A stretch of 64,000 nucleotides of DNA, taken from assembly GCA_964019165.1 (NCBI GenBank), contig OZ025278.1:221001-285000 (forward strand), written 5' to 3'. Made by a program: the position numbers and the translations under genes. Source of the DNA: Mastigias papua (taxonomy: Eukaryota; Cnidaria; Scyphozoa; Rhizostomeae; Mastigiidae). The notes beneath the pieces are model-generated. The model was given only the letters and a program-made list of their open reading frames with translations, made no database searches and was not told where the DNA came from. Positions 39,579 to 64,000 of this stretch are shown here, in pieces; within the stretch, counting starts at the first letter, position 1, and every line of letters begins with the position of its first letter.

Positions 39579-42500
39579 ATGTATACCGCACATGCAACTT
39601 TCTTTTTATTTATCTCGGTTTTTACGGAGCTCCAATTTGGTCGCGGAAGGCAGGCCACGGATGGGAAGATTTATCATCGCTCTAGACATTTTGGAAGGAA
39701 AAGTCCCGTGATAAAATTGGGAGATGAAGGAAGACAGATTTACAAAGTAAAAATCAATATTTTATTTGATGAAATGATGTATTAACTTAGTAAGCTATTT
39801 GCTTTTTCCATTTCTGTTCAATGCATATCGGTCTGTTTAGGCCATGTTTTGATCTACAAAATGTTTGCCTCGTTTTGATATTCATGAGGTAAGCTGCAAC
39901 TTACATTTCATGAACGTTTGCTTATTCATGAAATTTTAAGTTGCACTTTTTCTATCTTTCAGACAATTAATCCAACAACAAAGGACGATGGTCGTAGGAG
40001 TTTATCGTAAGTTTTTATCGACCATCACTTCAGTTATATCTAGCTATTGGTGTCATTTAAATATTTTTCTACTTTTTGGCACAGTTCTCAAGTTCCCCTC
40101 TTTCCATGAATAAGTTTCTGACATTTTTTCCTCAAGAATGAAATCCCGCAAATCAAAAGCAAGGAAGCAGCTCAAAATGGACGCAAAAGAAGTTAATAGA
40201 ATTTTATCAATTAAGAATGACAACGAATTTACAAATAAGGTGTTGCAAGTAAGTGACACGTTGCGTTGCTGGAAAATTTTTGTCTCCTTTTTAAATAATC
40301 CCATACATTTATTCAGAATGTATATGAAATTATTTCTTTGATGACCTTTAGCATTTTTTGATATTTATATATAGATCTTTTGCGAAGGAAATATGTACGC
40401 AAATGATTTACTTTAATTTACTTTGATTTCCGTGATAGGAGTGATTTCATCGTTATATGGGGAATAAAGCTGGCATTGATTAGAATTGTTTCTACTGCAG
40501 ATTTCAGAAAACGGTCGGACCATACTATGACCTTAGAGTTTAAAAGTTTTAAAAGCCTTCCTATATTTTTGGCTTCGACCTTGAGTAAATTATTTCAGAA
40601 AAGAGATCAATGGCATGAAACTTCGAAGTCAAGCTAAAAATTTTATCCTTCCTTCCTTTTGGTCTCTCTGAATCAAATACTTTGATCCCTTCTTCATAAC
40701 TACTATTTCGTCTTCTTTTCTCCTCTGTTTTTAAAAGTTTTTTAGGTACAGTTTCCTTTCTATTTTTCCTCCACTTCCTTTGGCCTTCCTACTCGACTAG
40801 GGCTAGCAGGGCTGCCTTGTTTCCCGGAGACTGTTTTACTGACGGAACTAACTGCCAACACAGTCCTTGATTACTATGGTAGATTGTTCATCCTTTTCAT
40901 ATACAATCGAATGATTAATTGGTCTAACAGATGATGAAAGATGACGACTCTGATGTTTTGAAAGACATTGATGAAGATGAAAATCCAATGATCTTCTCAA
41001 ATTTGCGCAATGACAAACCCACGTATACTAAAAGGAAATCAAGGTATCAAAGCAAAAACTTATTTCTTGCTCGTTTTTCGTGTATCTTATCATATTTTTT
41101 AATAATTTGTTGCGTGGTAAATTACAGCTCTTTAAGTTCATTCCGAATTTATTCCTAACTACAAACTTAATTCATCAACTCGAAAGTTAATTCATAAACA
41201 TTATTTTCAGGTTAATGAGTAATATTTCTCAATATATTGACTTCTAATTTTAAAGTAATTTGCCTAATATTTCTATGTGATACTATGGTTTTTGAAATGA
41301 ACCCATTTCTTATTGGCGTTTCATGAAAATATTAGTTCTTTTATTCACTTCATTTATTCATTCTTTATTCTTTTTTCATTTCCATTTCTCAGTTCCAATA
41401 GAAAACAGATTACCCAGAGTTCCAAAAGAAGCTTCATCATTCAGCCTCCTTTTGATATGACGGATTGGGATTCAGGATTTGATAATAATCAATACAATAA
41501 TCAATTACTTGAATCGCCACAATCACTTCAATCATTGCCATCACTACCAATGCAACAGTTGCCAGCACAACAGTTGCCAGCGCAACAGTTGCCAGCGCAA
41601 CAGTTGCCAGCGCAACAGCCTCAGGATTCAATTTCAATGCAGGAATCGCAGACAGTACAAGAGCCTCAGAAACTCATGACATCACATCAGAAATCACATT
41701 CAGTAGAATCGTTGAATTATACATTATCAAAGGCGACAGACATTGATTACTCTGACGAAAAAGCATCAAGGGTTTGTAAACCAGGGCCACCACTAGCATC
41801 AAATAAACGACTGCCAAATTGTCTTCTTATTGGTGATTCAATTACTCTCAGGTAATTATATCCTATTTATTGTTTATAAATAGATATTTAAAACAAATTT
41901 CCACTTCTTTAGCGATTCGACTTTTGCCTTTAGTTCTGTCTCACATATTGGTAAGAAACCTACCACAATAAGTGACATCAAGTCATATCATATCTATTAT
42001 ATTAATAGGAATATTATATTGCACTATATTATATTACTTTTTATCACATTATTATATCAATATGAACAGGAGCAAATGTCTTTGAATAGGCATTTCCTTA
42101 GTTTTGATGAAAACATCGTTTTTAAACAAAATTGATGCTTTGAGGGGGATAGAATCGGCCAGTAGTAATGTAATTTTCGTTGTTGTTGTTGTGTTTTTAG
42201 TTCATCATATAGTGTCGCAGCTGCTTTAGAATCAAAATGCACTGTTCAAATGGCACCATTTTCAAAAGGAGGCGGTGCTTTGGATTCTCGTTACGGCCTC
42301 GACTGCATACAGTTTCTTTTATCGACAACCAATTTGTCCCCAACGAGATATGACGTCATTATTTTCAATTTTGGAATGCATGATATTGATTTTTCAAATC
42401 AATTTCCGGAGGTAATAAACATTATCTTAACCATCTACTTTATCATATCTATTTTTCTTATACCTATGTATTTATCTTATTATATATTTATCAGCAATAT

Positions 42501-44295
42501 TTTTCATGTCATTGTGAAATCTTATGACTGACAGTGCTGCTGCTGCAACAGTTATTGCTCCACAAGGATTTTTTCTCAAGCCTTTTCTATTTGCGCTTTA
42601 GTCTCAAACAAGTTAGAATGATGAAACGAATATTTTTTAGACAATCATTGAATGATTACTTAGAGCTGGTTTTGTTTTTGTAATGTCTTTCCTTTTAGGA
42701 ATTTAATGACGAAGAATCATATAAAAGAAATCTTGGCCGACTAAAAAAGATCCTTTTAAGGACGAAGGCTGGGGTTGCTTTTTCATTGACGACACCTGTG
42801 ACGTATAGTAAAGACAAAAATGATTTGGTTATCAGATATAATAAAATAGCTAAAAGGTAAAATATTAAATATATTTAATTTTGATGACAAAAACTAAATA
42901 GACCTACTTTTTGCTATATGACATTGAATTTTAAATTGAATGGGAAATTATGGGAGTATTTCCAAATTTCTCAAGAAAAACATCAAGCAAAGTATGAACT
43001 AGGTTTGTTGCATAGTTTACCCGCTTTGATGCTTCTGTTGTTGTTGTTGTTCCGTGATGTCCTCTTCAGAACCGTCTTTGTTGATAAAATGAATTACTTT
43101 TCAGAGTGATGTCCAGAAAGCCATCAGTTGATGTTATTGATTTATACAACTTTGTCATTGATAATTGTGGAAAAGTGCCCTTTAAAAACTGTTTTATGAT
43201 GAAAAAACCAAATGATGTGGTATAAATATTGCTTACATTTTTGCAACTATCTCATTTCTTGGGATCTCTACTTTGTGCTCCTTTATCTTCCTTCTCTAAT
43301 CTCAGATTTTAACTAAAGGTTTCAATATTTTTCAATTTCTGGAGTTGTCTTACATACCTGATATCTGGCAATTAGCTTTGTTTTCCATTTTGTTGAGATT
43401 CACTGTGTATTGTTATTTTATGCATAATATGTCTATATTTTTATAGAAGGTTCATTTGTTTAACATATGAAACGCCTTAAATGTTATGTTTTATAATGAA
43501 CATAGTGTTCAAGTGTTATTTGAGTTTTGGATGTCAATTGCAAACTAGTGATTTCTCATGTCATTGTCATTCCAGCATTACGGCCTAGCAGGGTCGATCA
43601 TGCTCGGAAAGCAAATTGCTGCGAAAATTGCCATGATTCTCAAGGAGAAGAACCTCTGGGTGAAAAGTGGATTCAGTTTGCCTGAAAGTAAATTCTTTCT
43701 CTTGATATTATTTTTCTTTTGTTTTGATATTATCTATGTTTTCTTTTGACATTACTTATCTATACGATTAGAGAACAGTCTATCTTAATTTACATCAATA
43801 TACATACAAATATTCATCTTTATACTTGACTGACATTATTATTAATCTTGACAGATTTCACTAGTTTATTAGTTATTAAATTAATTCAAATTTATTTCTC
43901 ATGTTTCGATTTTCTGCCATGCAAATTATATATGTATTTCCATGGAGTAAACATTAGTTTTTATTAGCTATCAACCTTTTTTAATTTTTATTAAATTTAA
44001 TCATTTGCTTTTCGTCCTTCCTTATTTTGTTTGACTTATTTCAGGTACAAATTTTACAAAACCTTTGTTCACTAACTTGAAGGAAGATTCTGTGAAATGC
44101 TCTGCAGATGCAAGTATTCCAACCCGGTGCCCCTCCGACACAACATGCGTTAGAAATTCAATCTCTAGATCTGGATATGCGTGCTGTTTACTTGAGAACG
44201 GAATCGACTGCAAGGACAATTTTCATTGCTGCCCTGAAAACACCACTTGTCATGCTAAATGCTCACCAAAATGGTGTTCATGTATTAAAAACTAA
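39579..44295 (+). CDS. Secreted SGNH/GDSL hydrolase with C-terminal granulin domain
   Basis: Ten exons: 39579-39746, 39963-40006, 40137-40248, 40931-41043, 41393-41851, 42201-42411, 42699-42856, 43105-43219, 43576-43687, 44045-44295. They total 1,743 bases, 580 residues in frame. A signal peptide is clear (MYTAHATFFLFISVFTEL). Residues about 25-280 are charged then Gln/Ser-rich, with four QLPAQ repeats coded at 41548-41620. The hydrolase part has block I LLIGDSITL (nucleophile Ser near 295), a Gly-rich block II (SKGGGAL), block III FNFGMHD, and block V NDVHYG with the catalytic Asp-Val-His. SGNH enzymes cleave esters of lipids or sugars; no substrate can be inferred. The last exon encodes a cysteine-rich segment with CPSDTTC, a YACC pair, DNFHCCPENTTC and CSP spacing, characteristic of a granulin domain. 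This pairing is not one I can place among well-described vertebrate proteins. Block III has His where classic SGNH enzymes have Asn. Confidence 0.85.
41548..41620 (+). repeat. Coding 15-base repeat (QLPAQ)
   Basis: Tandem copies of CAACAGTTGCCAGCG-like units in exon 5 of the SGNH-granulin gene. They encode repeated Gln-Leu-Pro-Ala-Gln in the linker before the hydrolase domain. Confidence 0.9.
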
Positions 44296-44946
44296 CTGTG
44301 AATGCAATTGTAGTTTCAAGTAGCTGTAAATTAGAGAATGATTCAGTTATTTTTACAGTTTTTTCAACATGACAAAGTTCAGTTGATTTGCATCTTCCCA
44401 TTCATATCAGGATATGAATATATCTCTTCTAGTTTTGCTGAATTTTGTCTTTGCGTTCATTTTCTTTGTCATTTTTCTACCTGTATTTAATCTTACAATC
44501 TTTTTATGTTTTCTTCTTATTTTTTATATTAGTTGTAATTCTTTCTTTACATTTATCTCACTGTATCTTCAAGTTATGCTTCCTTTTTGTTCTTTTTCCT
44601 CCTCTGTTTCTCAGGACCAATATTAAATTATTTTGCTCATTAGCATTGCATTCGTTTCTTTCGCTGTCTCTGTTTGTTCTACTGAATATTTTAGATATCA
44701 ATTCGTTTATTCAGTACTATTATTTTTCAATAATACTCAATGCCGTCTTCAAGATCTCCAGGTGTACTTTTGCTCTTTGGTAAACTTTTTCGCAATGTCT
44801 CTGACTTAAAGATGGAACTTGGATATTGCTACGTCACATAAGTTCCGGATACAGCAACAACATCACTAAGTCTCGCTTGCACGTGTCAAAGGCTCTTTTT
44901 CATTTCAAGCTCATTTGGGGAGGTCGAAGATAAGCTGCTTGCCAGA
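44296..44946. other. Spacer between the SGNH-granulin gene and EEF1D
   Basis: AT- and pyrimidine-rich sequence of about 650 bases with no supported gene. It must contain the 3' UTR of the first gene and the promoter of EEF1D on the same strand. Confidence 0.4.
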
Positions 44947-48981
<4,035 letters not shown>

Positions 48982-49909
48982 TTCTAGTTATTTGTGAGAC
49001 AACATGTGAAACCTTTAATATAAGAGAATATGACAAATTTCTACAGTTTGACAATTTTCTGATGACTGCCTTTCATTTCAGAGAAACTTGTACAAAAAAC
49101 ACAAGATACCAGATAACACATCAAATGAGAAATCAGTACTAAATAGAATGAATTAAAACTAATGACATTACATAAATACAATTATTGAGATAAAAACCTT
49201 CACAATAAAAGCCAATAGACATAAAAATAATTGACATCATGAATCTCAACATGAAATCATAATGATTAGAATTTAAAGGCTTAATTAATAAAAAAAGTCT
49301 AATGAATGTCAGTAATAATGCAGAATGCTCATAATAGTATCAGTTAGTACATTATTTTAATGTTGAACATCTTGTTATCTCAAGCTAATAACTTTTGCTT
49401 GATAAATAAACCACCATAATATATATCATATGTATTTAGTAATAGTGATGATGATGGCATCTTTTCAAAATCTGTTTTGTCTTTTTGTATGAAAAGGGCA
49501 CTATGTGTTATTTGTTTGAAGAAGGCAGATCTGAAGCCAATTCATTATGTTTTACAAACAACTGAACTTGATTTGAAAAACATTAAAACTACTTCAGTTT
49601 TGTAAAGATATGACCACTTGCAAAGCTAAACAAAGCAAATAATGCAATGTTTGCAGAAAAGAAATCTACCATGGCTTTTCTGCCTATATGAAACTTTTAC
49701 TGAAAATATTTCTTTTCTTACTTATTTTGGCTGAAAACTAAAGAATTTCAGATCTGGGGAAAATCCTATGTTGCTTATTAAAACATTGTGTATACATAAA
49801 TGTAATATACAACAAGGCAACTTTTTTAAAGTGCTGTATGGTTTAAGTTTATGCTATTTTCACATTCATCATAAACATAAACTGGAAAAAGTAGTTTTTA
49901 AAGTGTAAA
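48982..49909. other. EEF1D 3' region
   Basis: No gene seen. It includes the EEF1D 3' UTR; the next gene is on the opposite strand, so transcription from both sides converges here. Confidence 0.4.
49204..49209 (+). terminator. Candidate polyadenylation signal of EEF1D
   Basis: AATAAA about 220 bases beyond the EEF1D stop codon. Confidence 0.45.
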
Positions 49910-50361
49910 CAGGGTGGCCACCTGTCTTTGAATTTTCGGAAGTTTTTTTAGTGTCAAAAGGGGTTCTTGAATTCACTATTTTTTTTAATTTCTTGAAGTT
50001 TTTCAATTTTCCTTGAATTTTTTGCCTAGTTTAATTTGTGGACACAAAGTTTGTTTTTCCTTCTCTGATGTGATTTACTTGAAACTTCTGTTTTGTTGTA
50101 GAGATGATAGAAATAAACCTACTAAAAATTAGGGATTTTGGAGGTTTCAGAAGTAAGGAAATGCAAAATTTTGTGTGGCTTCACCCCAAACTATACCAGG
50201 CAACTCAGGATGCCCCCTGGACCCCAGTTCCAAAGCACACTCGCTCCGTTTGTGGGCCCAACTTATGCAGATACACATCATTTTAAAAGTTGAAAGAAAA
50301 TCCTTGAAAAATCCTTGAAACAGCCTAGAATTTCCTTAGAGAAAATCAGTGGCCACCCTTG
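49910..50361. mobile_element. Non-autonomous DNA transposon, CAGGGTGGCCAC ends
   Basis: A 452-base element starting CAGGGTGGCCAC and ending GTGGCCACCCTTG, inverted repeats with one single-base slip. GTAAA is duplicated at 49905-49909 and 50362-50366, a 5-base target-site duplication. The interior is full of CTTGAATTTT / CCTTGAAA motifs and has no transposase. It lies in the convergent spacer between EEF1D and the SLC2A8-like gene. Confidence 0.78.
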
Positions 50362-50366
50362 GTAAA

Positions 50367-50781
50367 GCTAACAAAAAGAAGTAGCATAATCCATGTGAAC
50401 CTGAGTATATTTCCTGGGCTGTACCATCACATGAAAAGTGAAAGCATGTCCTTTAGTACTCTAATAGTACTTTTTTGTCTAACACTCATCTCAGTGTAAA
50501 AAATGTATAACATTCTCTGATGCTAAAGAATGTGTCCACTTTTGTGTAATAATTTTAAAGTGGAAACAGACTATTCACTTACTGCCTTTAGTAAATGACA
50601 AAAGGCACTCTAAAACAATCTAGTCGGTATCCCAATTACTCATCATAACAGATAAAGAAATACTTTGCAGCCGCAGTCATATAGATATGAATAAGAATTC
50701 AGTCAATAAACTTTGGCGTCTTAAGTTGATATTAATCCACATCAAATGGGTGACCTAATAAAAAATGATACAATTTTGCAA
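50367..50781. other. 3' region of the SLC2A8-like gene
   Basis: No gene seen. It should contain the 3' UTR of the minus-strand transporter gene. Confidence 0.35.
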
Positions 50782-53449
50782 TTAAATTGTTTCATTTGGG
50801 AAATGGCCCTCTGAAAAATAGTGTTCAATTTCCTCAAGAGATCTTCCCTTAGTCTCTGGAACAAGAAAATAAACAAATATAAAACTAAGCAGGCACCAAC
50901 CACCAAAGAACCAGAAGGTATATTGCTCTTGCATTCTTTCTACCATTGAATGGAAGGTTTTTGTGACAATGAACACAAAAAGCCAGTTAACCAATGTGCA
51001 GATGGAACCTGCCAGTCCCTTTGCTCTTGGTGGGAAGACTTCTGACATTAAGAGCCATGGGAGTGGCCCCCATCCAAGAGAGAAGAAGATAATAAATAAG
51101 AGTGCTCCTCCTACTACAAGCCAGGCAATATCATCTGCATGAACTGAATGACTTACTGAACTGACTGACTGCAAGGCAATGGTTGACTTGGTAGGGTTTG
51201 TAGTTGTTATTTTCAGCTCGTAATATAAACCAACACATGCCATGCATACAAGCATTCCAAAGCTGCCAATAAGGAGCAGTATACGCCGTCCTACACGGTC
51301 GACAATCAAACATGCAACTCCAGTTGCAACAAACTGGGCAAGGCTGAACAAATCTGATGCTAGTTCTGCTTTATGAATCTTAGCTTCATCAAATATGTTT
51401 TTTGCATAGAACAAGACTGCATTGACACCACTCATTTGCTGAAAGATCATCAAGAATACACCAATAATGAGGGGTTTTCGGAGAGCTGGTTGCCACATCT
51501 CTTTTAGTGACATTTTTTCTTGCATATCTACAAAGTGAAATCAATAAGTTATTGAAATAGTGGTAGCCATCTAGTGACTAATGAATTGGTACAAAAGAAC
51601 AACCTCACTGGGGTTCAGCTGACACATCATATAGCATTGAAAGAGTCTCAATCTACTTGAAGCAATGACTACTTTGAAATATAATCTTTCATCACATCTA
51701 AAGTCAGTAGTTGATGTAACTGAACTTTGGATATATGAACTGAAATGAAGTGTAAAAATCAGACGCAATAAGAGAAACTCAAAGGGCCATAAAGTCCCAA
51801 GGCCTCGAAGGTATCCCTCACATGCTTTCATGAGGTGCATTTACTATTTCATGCAAAACAATGATTTGATAAGCCATTATTCCCTAGTAAAACAAATCAT
51901 TTAGTTCCTCTTTCTCCCTTATAGAGAAAAATCCTTTGGACAACTTTGTAAATGTAAGCATGAAAGGCCCTTGAATGAAATGAAAATAGCAATTAGATTA
52001 CACAAATGATGAAATTTGCAGCAACCTATTATAATTTAACAACATAATTGTACCTCAGCCTTCAGAGGAACAAAAAAACTAGTGAGACTGTGATATAAAC
52101 TCAACTGCAAGAATCTGTACAATTGAAGCTAACTGATATGCTCAAGAGTGACAGAAGAAATAAACTTTACCTAGGTTGCTTTCTATTTCAAAACACTCCT
52201 CCTCTATGTCATATTTAGGCCCTCTTAGCCACCGCAATTCCTTTAAGGCTTTGTTTCGTTGGTTATTTGCTAGTAGCCATCTTGGAGTCTCAGGCATAAA
52301 CAGCATAAGTAGCAACAGCAATGCAACTGGAGCAACAGCAAAAAGGGCAGTGTGCTGCCATTTTAGTTCTGCACCAATCAAATAAGCAACAATCACGCCA
52401 AGTGTGACTGCTAATTGATTTATTGATCCAAGCCCTCCTCTATAATCTGGGTGTGCTACCTCTGCTATATATACCTAAATAATGAAACATGGTAAAGTTC
52501 AAATAATACAGAGAAACTTATAGTTTAAATATATTAACCACAAGCTGGTTATGAAAGAAACTAAGGTTAGCAAAATTGTAAAACTTAATGATGCTTTACA
52601 TTGGGAGGAAAGCCAAGTATCCGAGTCATGTTCTGATTGTCAAAAATATCTGCAATATTTCACATGAAAGAGCGGGGGGGGATTATTTCATCCTAAATAT
52701 GACACGGGTTGATAAAGGGCAATGAGAGAAAATGAGGAGGAGCAAATGCTTAACATACAGGCACAGTTAATGATGTTGAACCAACAGCAATTCCAGTGAG
52801 GATTCTTCCAAGAAACAGCATCCATCCACTTTGTGCATTAGCTATCAATAGCCACCCAGCAGAAAATGGGACCGAATAAAGCATTAAAGATGTCTTCCGT
52901 CCAAAATATTCGATTGCCCAACCACCAATTAACGCACCGGCTATTGCACCAATACCAATTAGGGACTAGAAATAAAAGTTGCAAAATTTGTTACAATATA
53001 CAGATACATAATTTCAAAACTTGTGCTATTCACTATCATGACGACATGATGCTGAAGTCTTGTATATAACAAACAACGCCTAAAAGATGCAATTTTCGCT
53101 ATTTCGTAAAATCTATTTGTTTGTTGACAAAAACTCGACAGCTGAATGAAACTTCAATTGTTTGATAAGCAACACTTACAGCAAACCATGAATATTCCTC
53201 TTTACTCAGATGCGGGTGGCTGTTTGGATCTATTATACTACTTTCAACTGGTGATGAGAAACCCAAACAAAATCCAAAATTAAAAGGACCCAGTGCAGCT
53301 ATCAGAGTCGCAATGAATGCAGGGAAGAACGTGCTTTTCCTTGATATTGCATCGCTTAACTGAACGTGGTTGGGTGAGCAGTCTCCATCATTATACGGCA
53401 CCTCTTCCATGTCTGTGCGCTTCATCACGGCGCTGTATGTGTCTACCAT
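50782..53449 (-). CDS. SLC2A8: Facilitated hexose transporter, GLUT8-like (SLC2A8)
   Basis: Four exons on the minus strand: 53449-53180, 52965-52759, 52474-52171, 51527-50782. They sum to 1,527 bases, 508 residues; vertebrate GLUT8 is about 480. It is a major-facilitator sugar transporter with twelve membrane segments. Family signatures in order: LGPFNFGFCLGFSSP in helix 1; GGWAIEYFGRKTS after helix 2; GRILTG; PETPRWLL at 220-227; QQMSGVNAVLFYAKNIFDEA at about 290-309; DRVGRR; GWGPLPWLLMSEVFPP; and the final VPETKGRSLEEIE. The long loop before helix 10 (ELKITTTNPTKSTIALQS), with potential N-glycosylation, is the class III hallmark and argues for GLUT8 or its sister GLUT6. No dileucine sorting motif is evident at the N-terminus. 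It shares a 188-base divergent promoter region with the SDR gene. Confidence 0.88.
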
Positions 53450-53637
53450 TGTAACTTGATCGCTATTTCAATACCTTTTACATTTTTAACTCATGACCTC
53501 CATCTTGGTCATATGACTGACTGATGCGCCCGAAGTTTCAACCCCTTTGTTATTGGCTAACTGGGCTTTACCTGATAACGAGGCGGAAGCAAAAGGATAA
53601 AGTTCATAATTCAAATTCTGCTGGGCCAAAAAGCGTT
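53450..53637. promoter_or_regulatory. Divergent promoter region, SLC2A8-like / SDR16C-like
   Basis: Only 188 bases separate the two start codons, so both genes probably initiate from one region. Visible motifs: CCATCTTGG at 53500-53508, which reads CCAAGATGG on the other strand and resembles a YY1 site; and ATTGG (inverted CCAAT box) at 53552-53556. There is no TATA box. Start sites are not determinable from sequence. Confidence 0.55.
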
Positions 53638-59621
<5,984 letters not shown>

Positions 59622-61354
59622 ATCGATTTGAAGAAGAAAGCTTTACACTTCAGTAAATATACAGCTCTTTACTTTGTTTTTCTTTCTAAGATGATTAATA
59701 TCAAAGTTAGCGATCCTTTGATTTCGAATATGCTCCTTGTTTTTAGAGAATGTTGCACTTTCATCCTATCCTTAGCTTATTCATATTTGAAATTTTAGCA
59801 TTTCTCCTTCTTAGAATCCCATTCCTTTTAGGCTGTGATATATTTTACAGATGACCGTGTTGTCAACAACATATGTTACTTCTGCAGACATGTTTATTTG
59901 ATTAAACTGATTTTGTCGATTTGATTAAACTGATTCAGTCGATTTGATTAACTTGGTTGATTGATTTGATATAATCATTCACAGTTACAATAGCTAGTAA
60001 TATTGCAGTTGATGAGTTTGCATGTGGTATGCTTTTAGCTAAATATGATTGTGAACTTAATCGATACACGTCTGATAAAATAACATATCTCGTATTTAAA
60101 ATCAGCTTCTTTATCTGTTACTTAATACTTCTTAGAAACTTTGGTATTGAATTTACTTGATATATATGCTTTATGTGCTTTTGTCTATTTCATCTTTTAT
60201 CATATATTTGCAAACTAAATGAGAAACATTGCGGGTAGAGTATTGTTCACTGTATTCATGATTCTACCAGACTGACTTAATTGGCTGAATCAAAATGCAT
60301 GCAAGTCGTATTTTGGATGAGTTGAATAGACCTTCATTGTCTGTATGTTTATATGTATAGTCACAATATCGAGTTTCATTATTTCGTTCATTTTGAACTT
60401 GCGCTCGCGTGCAGATTTTGTGAATTACCCACTCAGTAATATATATGTTAATGTCTTTACCAGGTTCAGTAATCAAGATAAGGCAAAACGTTATGGTCCA
60501 CTCTTAATGTTGATGCGAACAAATTGAAATGGTTTGAGAGAATCCCAATAGAGCTAAGAATGTAAATAATTTAGTATTAACATAGGAATGAAATACTTTA
60601 GAACAAAGTAATAAGCATTTTAGTTTGTTGTTTAGTAGTTTTCTTAGGGGGAATGTGGTATCTCATCATATCTACGTTTTATCCTTGAAAAAAGAGGACA
60701 TTTTGAAATCACAGCACAAGCGATCTGAAGTAGAAAGAATGGGAAATCTCATGTTCAAATTTGTTTTTCCTTTTCATTCAAAATCTGCTCGTATTTGCAA
60801 GGCCCTTTTCTCCATAGTTGAGATGTTATTGTTATACGTTGAAGTTCCATTTGAAAAAAGTGGATTTTTTCTGTCTTTCGGCTTATTCTGTTGATAAAAT
60901 CTCACTGGAACATCTGCTGCTAAGTGCATTCCGATAGAACAATAAGAATTCATTAATTTGTAATCATGCCACATGCTGAGTGCCAATTCATGTCTTTTTA
61001 CTCTTTGACACCATCAGAACTCGACCAGACACACATTTACTATCTAACCCTTTAGTTAAATATTCATAAACATTTCATACTCATGAGACGGGGGTCTTTC
61101 AGTTATCACTATCTTAGACCTCTAATTCTCAGAGACCCAATTACTGTCAGTAGCTAAAGACAAGTTATGAGTACAATGATTATACAGCATCTTACCTCCT
61201 TGAGATATTATTTTTACATGTCCTTGAAAAGTAAATTTCGTCCAGACAAAGTCACACGTTCATGAGACTACGATATCTGCTCAATAGCACACGGCCTTTT
61301 TTACGTTATTTGTTTTTCTCTTAAGGTTGTGCTCATTGTTACTTTTAGTCAAAA
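59622..61354. other. Intergenic, nothing recognised
   Basis: SDR 3' region and upstream region of the armadillo-like gene. Open frames of 60-89 codons occur on both strands without recognisable domains or splice continuity. Confidence 0.4.
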
Positions 61355-63809
<2,455 letters not shown>

Positions 63810-64000
63810 GTAATTTTCACCCTGTTAACAGTGTACTTTGATGGAATGTTTTAAAAATTGGATATCTAGATTTGAACGATCGCTTTGTGGTACGGATGGG
63901 AGAATTGCTTAGAAATCATCTGTTGTATTTTGTTGGAAACTTGTTTGGGTGTAGTTCTTCATAATGCAACATATTAGCACTGTGTAGTTGAAATGAGCCC

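Noticed and set aside
44414..44783. Hydrophobic open frames after the SGNH-granulin gene
   Set aside because: The sequence is T-rich, which makes Phe/Leu/Ser-rich frames in all phases; no splice or family support.

Overview
This is animal nuclear DNA: AT-rich, with spliced genes (GT/AG introns of a few hundred to about 2,000 bases), a nuclear tRNA-Gly, many DNA-transposon remnants and long pure TA microsatellites. The gene set (Four-jointed kinase, Jun with a JNK-docking domain, SPAG1, ShKT-domain and granulin-domain secreted proteins) fits a marine invertebrate. A cnidarian is my best guess, because ShKT modules are abundant there, but this is inference and no single feature proves it. Exon models were assembled by hand from splice signals, frame continuity and family knowledge. 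In the seven spliced genes that lie complete in the window the exon lengths sum to an intact reading frame, several at the family's usual length.

Layout. 1-792 (+): last coding exon of a Four-jointed (FJX1) kinase. 3897-4386 (+): two possible terminal exons of an unrecognised gene. 6384-6845 (-): TMEM60. 9175-14446 (+): secreted HExxH metallopeptidase-like protein with two C-terminal ShKT domains. 16255-19425 (+): PDIA6, 440 residues with an RDEL tail. 20335-35771 (+): SPAG1, 26 coding exons and 1,501 residues, enlarged by an internal tandem duplication of its second and third TPR blocks; a tRNA-Gly(CCC) gene lies in intron 23. 37053-38180 (+): intronless jun. 39579-44295 (+): secreted SGNH/GDSL hydrolase with a C-terminal granulin domain. 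44947-48981 (+): EEF1D. 50782-53449 (-): SLC2A8-like hexose transporter, head to head (188 bases between start codons) with 53638-59621 (+): an SDR16C-type retinol/steroid dehydrogenase of 309 residues. 61355-63809 (+): first four exons of an armadillo-like protein that runs off the window.

The genes form no operon. Themes are secretion and ER folding (PDIA6, metallopeptidase-ShKT, SGNH-granulin, Four-jointed), assembly of motile-cilium dyneins (SPAG1), transcription (jun), translation (EEF1D) and metabolism (SLC2A8, SDR16C).

Introns and intergenic DNA hold at least six DNA-transposon remnants with terminal inverted repeats. Three have CAG...CTG-type ends and 5-base target duplications; one 143-base MITE has an 8-base duplication. 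There are also a two-copy dispersed repeat with CAT-rich tails, a tRNA-derived SINE-like sequence, two minisatellites and eight long (TA)n arrays. The most interesting points are the exon-for-exon duplication in SPAG1, with loss of clamp residues in one copy, and the SGNH-granulin fusion.
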